From assembly GCA_964605655.1 (NCBI GenBank), contig CAZSDK010000020.1, positions 1 to 64,000 of the forward strand: DNA of 64,000 bases, given 5' to 3'. Below are positions 1 to 8,500 of the stretch, piece after piece; positions within the stretch are counted from its first letter, which is position 1; every line of letters begins with the position of its first letter. The notes beneath the pieces were generated by a model. It was given only the letters and a program-made list of their open reading frames with translations, searched no databases and was not told the origin of the DNA. Made by a program: the position numbers and the translations under genes. The DNA comes from JAKLIX01 sp964605655 (GTDB lineage: Bacteria; Bacteroidota; Bacteroidia; Bacteroidales; CAIXZF01).

Positions 1-1766
1 AAGATGGGTTCCATATAAAGCCCCTGATTGGCATAGGTAGCCAGTGCTCCTGTCATCTCATACACTGAAATATCCGCTGTTCCCAGGCAGATGGAAGGGA
101 CTGGATCGATAGGCACCGTGATGCCCATCTTTCTTACCAGGTTGATGACTGCCAGGGGCGAGGATTTTTTCATGAGATATGCCGAGACATTATTGATGGA
201 GTGTGCCAGGGCATATTTAAGGGTAACCAGTTCTCCTTCCTTTGAGCCGCCTGAGTTGGCCGGGGTCCAGGTTCCGCCGCTAGGCAGGTCAAAAGTCACA
301 GGAAGGTTAGGAACTTTGGTGCAGGGGGTGAATTCTCCTTCCTGCACCGCCATGGTATAAATAAAGGGTTTAAAGGTAGATCCTACCTGACGGGTTCCGA
401 CCTTCACGTGGTCATACTTAAAATGCTTATAATCAATGCCGCCGACGTAGGCTCTGACAAACCCGGTCTGAGGCTCCACCGACATCAGGCCGGCCTGGAA
501 AAAGTACTTATAATAAAGGATGGAATCCATGGGTGACATCACGGTATCTTTATCACCTGCCCAGGAGAAGACGGTCATGGGTATTTTAGTATGGAATGAC
601 TGGCTGATTTCTTCCTCCCCTGCGCCGTTTTTTTTCAGGTTGATATAGCGGTCCGACCTTTTCATTGCCTGGTCCATGAGCATTTCTATTTCCTCTGGCT
701 TCAATTGCCGGTCGAAAGGAGCATTTTTCACCCCTTTCCAGTGTTTGAAAAAGGCGGGCTGGAGATCCTGGGAAAGATGCTGGCGAACCGCTTCCTCGGC
801 ATATTGTTGCATGCGGGAGTTGATGGTGGTGTAGATTTTCAGACCATCTTTATAAAGGTTATAAGCGTTACCGTCAGGTTTCTTATGCTCTTCACACCAG
901 CGTGTCAGTTCCCCGCGAAGATATTCCCTGAAATAGGTCGCAAGCCCGGTATTCTGGTCTTGTGAGTGATACCTGCTCATGTCAATGGGTTTGAGCCTCA
1001 CGGAGTCGTACTGGGCTTCAGTGATAAAATCGTATTTCATCATCTGATGCAGTACCACCTCCCTTCTTTTCATGGCTCTTTCAGGATTTCTAACGGGGTT
1101 GTACCAGGAAGGAGCCTTTAGCATACCTACCAGCATGGCAGCTTCATCCAGGGTAAGATCGACAGGTTCCTTATTGTAAAAGGTTCGCGACGCAGTTTGC
1201 ACTCCAAAGGCCTGGCTGCCAAAGGGAACGGTATTAAAATACAGGGCGATGATCTCTTCCTTGGAATAATTTCTCTCCAATTTTATAGCCGTCACCCATT
1301 CCTTTAATTTTACGATGATGGTTTTAAGGAAAAAACGTTTTCCTTCCCTGGGAAAAAGGTTCTTGGCCAGCTGTTGGGTGATGGTGCTGCCTCCTCCTTT
1401 GCTGCTGAAGGTGACCACACCCAGAAGCACCCTGCCCATTGCCCTGAAATCCACCCCTGAATGCTTCTCAAAACGGATGTCTTCTGTGGCGACCAAAGCG
1501 TTCACCAGGTAGGGTGACAAGTCTTTGTAGTGAACATTGGTCCTGTTTTCAATATAATATTTACCCAGTACCACCTGGTCGGAAGAGATGATCTGAGAAG
1601 CCAGGTTGCTCTTGGGGTTTTCCAGTTCTTCCATGGAAGGCATGAACCCGAATCCTCCCAGGGAGATTAGTATAAAAAGTAAAAAAAGGAACCCGATGCC
1701 GGCGAAGTATATCTTCCAGAACCGGCTTACGGGGGTATGATCTCCTTTTTTCTTTTTTACTCTCAT
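1..1766 (-). CDS. Class A penicillin-binding protein 1A, 3' end cut by window edge
   Basis: Bifunctional peptidoglycan glycosyltransferase/transpeptidase that polymerises and crosslinks cell-wall glycan at the inner membrane. Translation from the ATG at 1766 gives a basic N-terminus, one membrane segment at about residues 16-38, then a GT51 domain whose ATEDIRFEKHSG motif carries the expected catalytic Glu95. The transpeptidase domain has the SxxK motif at Ser463-Lys466 (STFK) and SxN at Ser523-Asn525. The KTG motif and C-terminus lie beyond position 1. About 588 codons are visible, against roughly 750-800 for the family. It is the last visible gene of the ricT-gldH-pbp1A run, 19 nt after gldH. 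Confidence 0.95.
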   Translation of the reverse strand, partial: MRVKKKKGDHTPVSRFWKIYFAGIGFLFLLFILISLGGFGFMPSMEELENPKSNLASQIISSDQVVLGKYYIENRTNVHYKDLSPYLVNALVATEDIRFEKHSGVDFRAMGRVLLGVVTFSSKGGGSTITQQLAKNLFPREGKRFFLKTIIVKLKEWVTAIKLERNYSKEEIIALYFNTVPFGSQAFGVQTASRTFYNKEPVDLTLDEAAMLVGMLKAPSWYNPVRNPERAMKRREVVLHQMMKYDFITEAQYDSVRLKPIDMSRYHSQDQNTGLATYFREYLRGELTRWCEEHKKPDGNAYNLYKDGLKIYTTINSRMQQYAEEAVRQHLSQDLQPAFFKHWKGVKNAPFDRQLKPEEIEMLMDQAMKRSDRYINLKKNGAGEEEISQSFHTKIPMTVFSWAGDKDTVMSPMDSILYYKYFFQAGLMSVEPQTGFVRAYVGGIDYKHFKYDHVKVGTRQVGSTFKPFIYTMAVQEGEFTPCTKVPNLPVTFDLPSGGTWTPANSGGSKEGELVTLKYALAHSINNVSAYLMKKSSPLAVINLVRKMGITVPIDPVPSICLGTADISVYEMTGALATYANQGLYMEPI

Positions 1767-1785
1767 AGATAAGGAACTTCGGATG

Positions 1786-2283
1786 TCAGTTTTTTTCAAC
1801 CCTCAGTCCAACATCGGCGATGCCGGGCAGAGGGTCGGTGCGCATGGCTTGTTGTATCTCGAAAGAATAGACTCCTTTCCGGGGCCATCGCATCCCCTGT
1901 TTCAGCAGGAAACGGTTTTCCTTTAATCCTCTGCCACTGCCTGTCCATTTTCCGTCTGGTGCTGCAAGGGTGCATTCGAGTGTGTCACGGCCGGGTTGCC
2001 CGCCGGGCCCGAGGGTGGTAATGAACAAAAACAGGTTGGAAAAAGGGTATTGGGTGGTGTTTCTGACCTGAATGAAGACATTGGTAAGTTCAAGGGTGTC
2101 GTCAATGGTCATTGAAAAGGTAACAGGTTCTGCTGCCCGCCATTCATTACCAGGGATTTTCTTCATATCGTCGAAAATCCGGCCCGGGTCGCAGGAGAGC
2201 AACATGAGAGCTATGACAGCAAGCAGGAGAAATATGGAGATGAAGCGGCTGTTAATCCGTCGTATGAAAATATTGGAATTCAT
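1786..2283 (-). CDS. gldH: Gliding motility lipoprotein GldH
   Basis: Small lipoprotein of about 165 residues resembling GldH, which is needed for gliding and T9SS function in flavobacteria. From the ATG at 2283 there is a basic, hydrophobic signal peptide ending in the lipobox LLSC with lipidated Cys31, followed by a beta-rich domain. An upstream in-frame ATG at 2298 would add five residues; the 2283 start gives the more usual signal peptide. It lies 26 nt after ricT and 19 nt before the PBP gene on the same strand, an arrangement common in Bacteroidota. Membership of GldH is judged from lipobox, length and context. Confidence 0.85.
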   Translation of the reverse strand: MNSNIFIRRINSRFISIFLLLAVIALMLLSCDPGRIFDDMKKIPGNEWRAAEPVTFSMTIDDTLELTNVFIQVRNTTQYPFSNLFLFITTLGPGGQPGRDTLECTLAAPDGKWTGSGRGLKENRFLLKQGMRWPRKGVYSFEIQQAMRTDPLPGIADVGLRVEKN

Positions 2284-2309
2284 TCTGGGTAAAAGCATAC
2301 CTGCCTGGA

Positions 2310-3431
2310 TTAATCGTCGAAACGGTTCAGATCATCCTGGCCCACCACACTTTCAAATTCCGTCTTGGTTTCTTTCTTCAGGGCAAAATCGTCAAGATTA
2401 TCCGGGATAATGCCTTTTTTATTTTTTTGAATGATATCGAGGACTGCTTCCAGCGGCAGGGCCAGATAGTTGGTCTGGTCATGGGTGTAGGAATACCAGA
2501 TCGTTTTTTTGAAGATGTCGGTCTTTTGAAGGATGGCATCTCCTTTTTTTGTTTTCAAAACAATATCATCCTCAGGGAATTCCTTAAGTGCATCAAGATA
2601 AGTCTCATACTCAAAGTTAAGACAACACTTCAGTTTACTGCATTGTCCGGCAAGCTTCTGAGGGTTGAGCGACAGCTGTTGTACACGGGCTGCCTGGGTC
2701 GTTACGGAACGAAAACTGGAAAGCCAGGTAGAGCAGCACAGTTCCCGGCCACAGGTGCCAATTCCTCCTAAACGACTGGCTTCCTGGCGAATGCCGATTT
2801 GTTTCATTTCCACTCTCACCTTGAATTCTTCAGCCAACACTTTGATCAACTCTCTGAAATCAACCCTTTCATCTGCCGTATAATAGAATATGGCCTTGGT
2901 GTTGTCGCCCTGAAATTCCACATCATTGACTTTCATGACCAGGCGCAGGTCCTGGGCTATCTTCCTGGTTTTTAATGTTGTAGATCTCTCGTTTTCGACA
3001 GCAGTGATCCATTTTTCCAGATCGGTGGCCCTGGCTTTACGGTATACTTTCCGGAGGTCTTCTGCATCAGGGTTAAGGCCTTTTTTCCTCATCTGAAGTC
3101 TGACAATCTCACCGGTAAGACTGATGATGCCAATATCATGACCTGGAGAGGCTTCAACAGCCACAAAATCACCGGTCTGAAATTCCTGGTCGCAGGGTGC
3201 TCTGAAATAGTCTTTCCTGTTGTTCTTGAACCTGACTTCCACCAGGTAGTACCCTCTGTGTTCGCAGGTCACCTCATAGCCTTGCAGCCAGTCGGTGGAG
3301 TCCATCTTCGAAAAACCTTTCCGGTAACAATTCGAATTGTTCTGGTAAGGCTTGGGATCCTGACAGCAACTTCTGGTAAAAAAAGCATGGGTGTGGATAT
3401 TAACCTTTGGTCTCTCTTCAGATTCTTCCAT
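2310..3431 (-). CDS. ricT: PSP1/RicT (YaaT) family protein
   Basis: 373-residue PSP1-domain protein of the YaaT/RicT family. In Bacillus, RicT works with RicA and RicF as an Fe-S complex affecting RNA processing and phosphorelay; the Bacteroidota role is unknown. The PSP1 core covers about residues 60-290 and has the cysteine clusters typical of the family: Cys227, Cys232-Cys233 and Cys264, Cys269-Cys270. The C-terminal tail (about 340-373) is charged and poorly conserved. A TACCTTTG promoter box at 3467-3474 sits 36 nt upstream, just beyond the holB stop, so ricT-gldH-pbp1A can be transcribed on its own. Confidence 0.9.
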   Translation of the reverse strand: MEESEERPKVNIHTHAFFTRSCCQDPKPYQNNSNCYRKGFSKMDSTDWLQGYEVTCEHRGYYLVEVRFKNNRKDYFRAPCDQEFQTGDFVAVEASPGHDIGIISLTGEIVRLQMRKKGLNPDAEDLRKVYRKARATDLEKWITAVENERSTTLKTRKIAQDLRLVMKVNDVEFQGDNTKAIFYYTADERVDFRELIKVLAEEFKVRVEMKQIGIRQEASRLGGIGTCGRELCCSTWLSSFRSVTTQAARVQQLSLNPQKLAGQCSKLKCCLNFEYETYLDALKEFPEDDIVLKTKKGDAILQKTDIFKKTIWYSYTHDQTNYLALPLEAVLDIIQKNKKGIIPDNLDDFALKKETKTEFESVVGQDDLNRFDD

Positions 3432-3466
3432 TCGTGTGGTTTTAGGAGCGCTTTTTTCCTAAGGAA

Positions 3467-3474
3467 CAAAGGTA
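3467..3474 (-). promoter_or_regulatory. Bacteroidota -7 box (TACCTTTG) for ricT-gldH-pbp1A
   Basis: On the minus strand 3474-3467 reads TACCTTTG, an exact match to TAnnTTTG, between the holB stop (3492) and the ricT ATG (3431). I see no clear -33 TTTG at the usual spacing. Confidence 0.55.
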
Positions 3475-3491
3475 GCAAAGAATCACATCAC

Positions 3492-4643
3492 TCATGAGAA
3501 ATTCTGAGGTTTCGGAATCCTGAGGAGCTGATGGACCTGTAATGACAGATCCAGGAGAAGGATTCCGGCGTGGGCATTTCTTTCAATATGATAGATCGCA
3601 TCATTGAAAACCTGGTAGAGAGCCGCCGTATTGCCAGGGTGAACATATTTGCTGAAGTTTTTGACAAACTCCAGCTCCTTTCCATCCATCTTTATATCCG
3701 GATCGGGCAGCACATGAAGTTGCTGGCAGTAACGGAAGACCCCCAGGCCATAAAAGAGAAAATGCTTAAGACTTTCTCTTGAATATTTTGAAGTCTCGTC
3801 GATAAACTTCATCAGATCGCCTGTTTTCTTCTGGTAGCACAACAGCATCCAATTTCGGAATGGGGTGAACTGAACCTCTTCATCATCACTGGATTCCATA
3901 TAGTCTATGGCCATGATCAGGTCACCGTTGGCAAAATGGACACAGTCTCTGATCTCCTCAGATTTATCCGGATATTGTGTTAACAGAAAGGAGGCAATCG
4001 AGTTATCATCGATCTTGGGGACTTTCACGAGTTGGGTCCTGGAGAGGATGGTCGGAAGGATTTGGTCCGTCTGTGCCGAGACCAGGATGAATACGGTTTT
4101 ATCAGGTGGTTCTTCCAGTATCTTCAGGATTTTTGGTGCTGCCGCGTGAAAGAGTTTTTCAGCCATCCAGATGATCATCACCTTGTAGTTACCTTCATAG
4201 CTCGTATAACCAAGGGTCCTGACGATTTCATTACAGTCATGAACACTGATGATCCCTTGTTTTTTCTCTATTCCAATGGTGTCGTACCACTGGGGAAGGT
4301 TGATGTAAGCCTGCTTGCCAAGCAGCAAGGTCCTCCAGGCCTGGATAAAGTCAACACTCCTTGGTTTTTCTTTAACCTCGGTGGTACTGGCTACCGGGTA
4401 AATAAAATGAAGATCGGGATGGGCGAGTTTCTCAAACATCAGGCATGAGGGGCAGATGCCACAGGAGTCCCCGGGTTGCCGCTGGGTGCAGTTAAGGTAC
4501 TGGGCATAGGCAATGGCCAGGGGCAGATGACCACTCCCTTCACTGCCGGCAAAGAGCTGGGCATGAGGGATGCGTCCCTCCGATACCGATTGTATCAGCT
4601 TGGCCTTGAGGGAATCATGTCCGATTACTTGTTTAAACAACAT
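3492..4643 (-). CDS. holB: DNA polymerase III subunit delta'
   Basis: 383-residue clamp-loader subunit delta', a non-motor AAA+ protein of the replicative polymerase. The N-terminal AAA+ fold begins at the methionine at 4643. The Walker A region is degenerate (GSEGSGHLPLA, no GKT), as expected for delta', and a four-cysteine zinc knuckle (CTQRQPGDSCGICPSC) follows at about residues 52-67. The sensor-1-like segment KILEEPPDKTVFIL is present near the middle. The divergent thiF gene starts 92 bp away. A minus-strand TATTTTTG at 4660-4667 is a plausible -7 box. Confidence 0.93.
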   Translation of the reverse strand: MLFKQVIGHDSLKAKLIQSVSEGRIPHAQLFAGSEGSGHLPLAIAYAQYLNCTQRQPGDSCGICPSCLMFEKLAHPDLHFIYPVASTTEVKEKPRSVDFIQAWRTLLLGKQAYINLPQWYDTIGIEKKQGIISVHDCNEIVRTLGYTSYEGNYKVMIIWMAEKLFHAAAPKILKILEEPPDKTVFILVSAQTDQILPTILSRTQLVKVPKIDDNSIASFLLTQYPDKSEEIRDCVHFANGDLIMAIDYMESSDDEEVQFTPFRNWMLLCYQKKTGDLMKFIDETSKYSRESLKHFLFYGLGVFRYCQQLHVLPDPDIKMDGKELEFVKNFSKYVHPGNTAALYQVFNDAIYHIERNAHAGILLLDLSLQVHQLLRIPKPQNFS

Positions 4644-4659
4644 ACCAGGAGTACTATGG

Positions 4660-4719
4660 CAAAAATACAGATGTTTTTTGGGAAGTGCTTGGGTAATTTG
4701 GGTAATTCATGTAGGTTTG
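4660..4719. promoter_or_regulatory. Divergent promoter region between holB and thiF
   Basis: On plus, TTG at 4689-4691 is followed after 20 nt by TAGGTTTG (4712-4719), a good match to the Bacteroidota -33/-7 arrangement, 15 nt before the thiF ATG. On minus, TATTTTTG (4667-4660) precedes holB by 16 nt. Confidence 0.5.
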
Positions 4720-4734
4720 TGACGACTTAAATGT

Positions 4735-5331
4735 ATGTTAGATTTACTCAGTAAAAAGACGGTTGGCATCGCCGGTTGTGGCGGACTGGGTTCCAATTGT
4801 GCCGCCTCCCTGGTAAGGTCGGGGGTGGGAAGAATCATTCTTGCTGATTTTGATGTGGTTACAGAGTCAAACCTGAATCGTCAATTCTATTTTAATGACC
4901 AGGTAGGACAAAAAAAGGTACATGCCCTTCGAGATAACTTGTTGAGGATTAATCCAGACGTAGAGATTGTGATCCACGATATCCGGCTGGAGAAGGATGA
5001 CATCGCATCCATTTTCTCAGGTTGTAATATTATTGTAGAAGCCTTCGACCAGGCGGAAGCCAAGATGATGATCATAGAGGCGGTCATGGAGCATTTTCCT
5101 GATAAACCGATAGTATCAGGTGTTGGCCTGGCAGGCTGGGGAGGCAACGATCTGCTGACCACGAGGCAGGAAGGGAACCTAGTGATTTGTGGGGACGGTA
5201 TGAACGAAGTAGCAATAGATCATCCGCCCCTCGGACCCAGGGTGGGCATCGTGTCGCACATGCAGGCCAACATGGTGATGGAACTGTTGCTGGGACCCTG
5301 TCCCTGGCTTAAAACCGGTGAAGATAAATAG
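4735..5331 (+). CDS. thiF: ThiF-family sulfur-carrier adenylyltransferase
   Basis: 198-residue E1-like (ThiF/MoeB/HesA) enzyme of the short ThiF type, which adenylates the C-terminal glycine of a sulfur carrier before thiocarboxylate formation. It begins with the Rossmann nucleotide loop GCGGLGSN (about residues 14-21), followed by the family signatures ADFD and SNLNRQ (Asn and Arg contact ATP). The short form lacks the zinc-cysteine pairs of MoeB. The ThiS-like carrier is encoded 21 nt downstream, which supports the assignment. None of thiC, thiE, thiG or thiH is adjacent, so thiamine synthesis is likely but not shown here. Confidence 0.85.
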   Translation: MLDLLSKKTVGIAGCGGLGSNCAASLVRSGVGRIILADFDVVTESNLNRQFYFNDQVGQKKVHALRDNLLRINPDVEIVIHDIRLEKDDIASIFSGCNIIVEAFDQAEAKMMIIEAVMEHFPDKPIVSGVGLAGWGGNDLLTTRQEGNLVICGDGMNEVAIDHPPLGPRVGIVSHMQANMVMELLLGPCPWLKTGEDK

Positions 5332-5352
5332 GCCCTGTCGAATGACTCAAAG

Positions 5353-5556
5353 ATGATTATTGAACTGAATCATAGAAAAGAAGACCTTCCGTTTGATGAG
5401 CTCACGGTTCAGGAGTTGTTGCAATACAAGAACTTCACTTTTAAGATGTTGATTATCAGGATCAACGACTCACTGGTACCCAGGGAGGAGTATTCTACAA
5501 CAGTTATTTATCCAGGCGACAGGGTCATAGTACTGCACCTGATCTCAGGAGGATAA
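5353..5556 (+). CDS. thiS: Sulfur carrier protein ThiS-like
   Basis: 67-residue ubiquitin-fold sulfur carrier that ends in the diagnostic Gly-Gly (LHLISGG). The terminal glycine is adenylated by ThiF and then thiocarboxylated to donate sulfur, in thiamine thiazole synthesis for true ThiS. The gene follows thiF by 21 nt, so the two are presumably co-transcribed and translated as a pair. A strong bidirectional terminator follows directly. A carrier for a different pathway cannot be excluded because no thiazole synthase is nearby. Confidence 0.85.
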   Translation: MIIELNHRKEDLPFDELTVQELLQYKNFTFKMLIIRINDSLVPREEYSTTVIYPGDRVIVLHLISGG

Positions 5557-5582
5557 AAAAAGGCGTCGTTTGACGCCTTTTT
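5557..5582. terminator. Bidirectional intrinsic terminator between thiS and the T9SS giant gene
   Basis: Perfect 11-bp stem AAAAAGGCGTC / GACGCCTTTTT with a GTTT loop (5557-5567 and 5572-5582). The A and T tracts make it work in either direction, for thiS on plus and for the minus-strand gene ending at 5584. Confidence 0.85.
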
Positions 5583-5583
5583 G

Positions 5584-8500
5584 TTACTGACAAACAACCA
5601 GTTTCTTGGTAAGTCGTTTGCCGTCAAATGTGACGGAATAAGAATACACCCCGGGAGGTACATCTTTAACATCCAACTCAATAAGATACTCCTGGCCACT
5701 GACCTGGTAGGTTTTTTTCATAACAGCCTGACCGAGACTGTTCATCATCTCAAACTCCATAGCTCCCGGATGAGGGAGATAACACTGTATCTGAGTGATA
5801 CTGCTGGCAGGATTGGGGATGTTCTGCATTACCGTAAATCCGTCGGGATTCAACTCTGGCACATCCATGTAATGAGATTCCAGCCGGATACAGACGGTGT
5901 CGTTTTCACGATATCCATCATCAACCATGTCGGCGTATGAACAGAGATAGTAATATCCCAGGAAAGGGAATTTGTATTTCTGAGTGAAAACAAAATCAGT
6001 GGACTGACCCGTGGCCAACGGATCACTTCCATGCCAGGTTTCCTGAACGAAGACAGAGGAGTTTTTAAGATAATAGGTCAGAGGTACATCATTCACGGGG
6101 TTCGTACCCAGGTTTTTTATCTGGACCTGTACCACTGCAGAATCACCAAAGGTTGTAAGACTGTCGGGGGCAATAATATTCGTCAGTTGGATATCATAAG
6201 GAGGAGGCACCACCTCTATGAAAGACGACAGGGTGTCATTATAATAATAGGTGTCGAAATTCACATCGGTATACACTCCAAGACTATAGGATGTCAAAGG
6301 TGAGGGGATGGGCGGGAAACTCACCACTGTGGTTGCATTTGGTAACAGAGTACCATTATATATGGTGCTTCCTATGGTGATACCATTAACCATATACTTC
6401 ACTGGAATATTGTAAAGGGTGTCCCATCCAAAGTTTTTAATGACCGCAGTGACGGTGACATTGGTCCCATAAATATTGGTTCCAAAAGGCTGAAGGATGG
6501 AAATTACCCCTGCATCGATCTGTATTTTTGGGAATGTAAGCTTGACATTGTCTACGGCCCAGCCATCCCAGACAGTATTGTTAAAGGAATAGGGGTTGAA
6601 GGCAAACCGGAATTGAGTTGGTATGGCGTAATCAAGCACGATCTTCAGGTCATAGGTCGATTCGAAATAAGCAGAGCTGTCGGCACTCCAACCGGGAACA
6701 ATATTGTACCATCCCGTTCCATGGATATCATTCTGTACCCCCAAAGGTTTCCATGTGCTGTCACTGGCAAAATACTCCACACGGCACCAGTCTGTAGAAT
6801 TGGTATGAACCCAATGCCAGAACTTAAGGCTGTCCATGTGTACCAAGGTGAAATCAAACCTGGGAGAGTAGAGATATTGTACGGAGGTATGTGGATATAC
6901 ACCATCGAGGTTGGTTTTCCAGCAACTTGGTGGGGAATAGGCTGAGTTGATGGTAGGTGAAGTCGGAGTCCCGTATTCCCAAAGGGCTCCTGTTGTATAG
7001 AAGTAGGTGAGAGTGCTGTCGAAATCATCTATGAATGGGACCACGAAGGTGGGAATCCCGAAGAGGTTGACTTTGGTGGTATCGTTCAGATGGTTGGCGT
7101 CGTCAAGCAGGTCGGAATAGATTTTAATAGTATAGCTTCCGTTAGGCACGAAGTACAAATTAGTAAAACCGTAGTGGATGCTGTCACCAGGTTTCATCAT
7201 TCCATTCCATGTCTCCGTAACGACTGGCTGGTTGGCTACCTGATATTTGATCTGGGTGGTGTAGATCGTATCCATCCCAAAGTTATTCAGCCTTACATCG
7301 ATGGCCAGGTTGGTACCGGCATTGTGAATTCCCTGGGGAGCATATACGTGATCAACACCTGCGTCGATATGGTACGGAATGGTGATCTGGAACTCATCAA
7401 TAGCAGTACCTGTATATTGCACAGATCCATCGGAAGTAAATACAAAGCGGAATCGGACCTGTCCAGATTGGTTGAAAGCGGAAAGAAGGTAGGTTGCTTT
7501 TTTCCAGCCGTTTGAGCTTCCTGCCCAGGCAGGCTGGCTGGAACTGTAAATGTTGTTGGTGTACCAGTTGGTAGCCAGGGGATCTCCTATTGAACCCAGG
7601 ATATTCCATGAGGTTCCTCCATCCGTGCTGTATTCCAGTCGCGTGCCGTCATAGCTGGTCTCCGTGTTACTGTTGTACCAGAAGGAAAGTTTAGCGTTGA
7701 TGGCATTTGAAAAGTCGAAGAACTGGGTGGTCAGGATGCAACTTGCATTGGCGGTATAGGAACCCATGTTCAGGTTGGTAGCCCATACCTTGGGTGGTGA
7801 GACTGCTGTGTTGGGGAAATTGCTGGAAGATACATTGCCAAGGATCCAATCGGTACCCCCAGCAGGAGTGGCAATAAAATCAGTTGGACCATCGAAGTTG
7901 TCATAAAAAGGCAGGGTATCCATGGGTATCCCATATATTTCCCTGCACAAGGTATCGTTGTATGCATTAGAATCGTTGACGAGGTCGACCCAGGCACAGA
8001 GTTGATGGGAGCCGGCAGGCCAGGCAATGGCAGGGAAGGTGATCAGAACGGTCCCGTTGGAAAGAATGGGAGTAGAATAGGTTTGTATTACAGCTGGCTG
8101 GTTGTCAAGCCTGTACCCGATATCAACGCTGTTGATGACATTGAGACCCGGGTTTTTAATATTCACCTGGCAGGAAGTATTGAGGCCAGCAGGATAGGTG
8201 GGTGGGGGAGCCACAAAGTTCTTCATGGCAGCATCAATAGCAAGCTGGGGCATGATGAGGGCATTATAATCCTCGGTCTCACCGTAACTGTAGATACCAC
8301 AGGGATGGACATTGAGTTGTGAACTGGTCTCCACCAGGACGACCCTCATCCTTGTCAGCCCGAGCAATGCAGTCACTGGTACATCCAGGGTTCCGGTGAT
8401 GATCATATTGGAAGAAGTGTTGGGACCACTGGTAAATGCAGTCTCCGTTGCTTCATCAAAAATACCGTCGTAGTTCCAGTCGATAAAGATCTTAGCGCAT

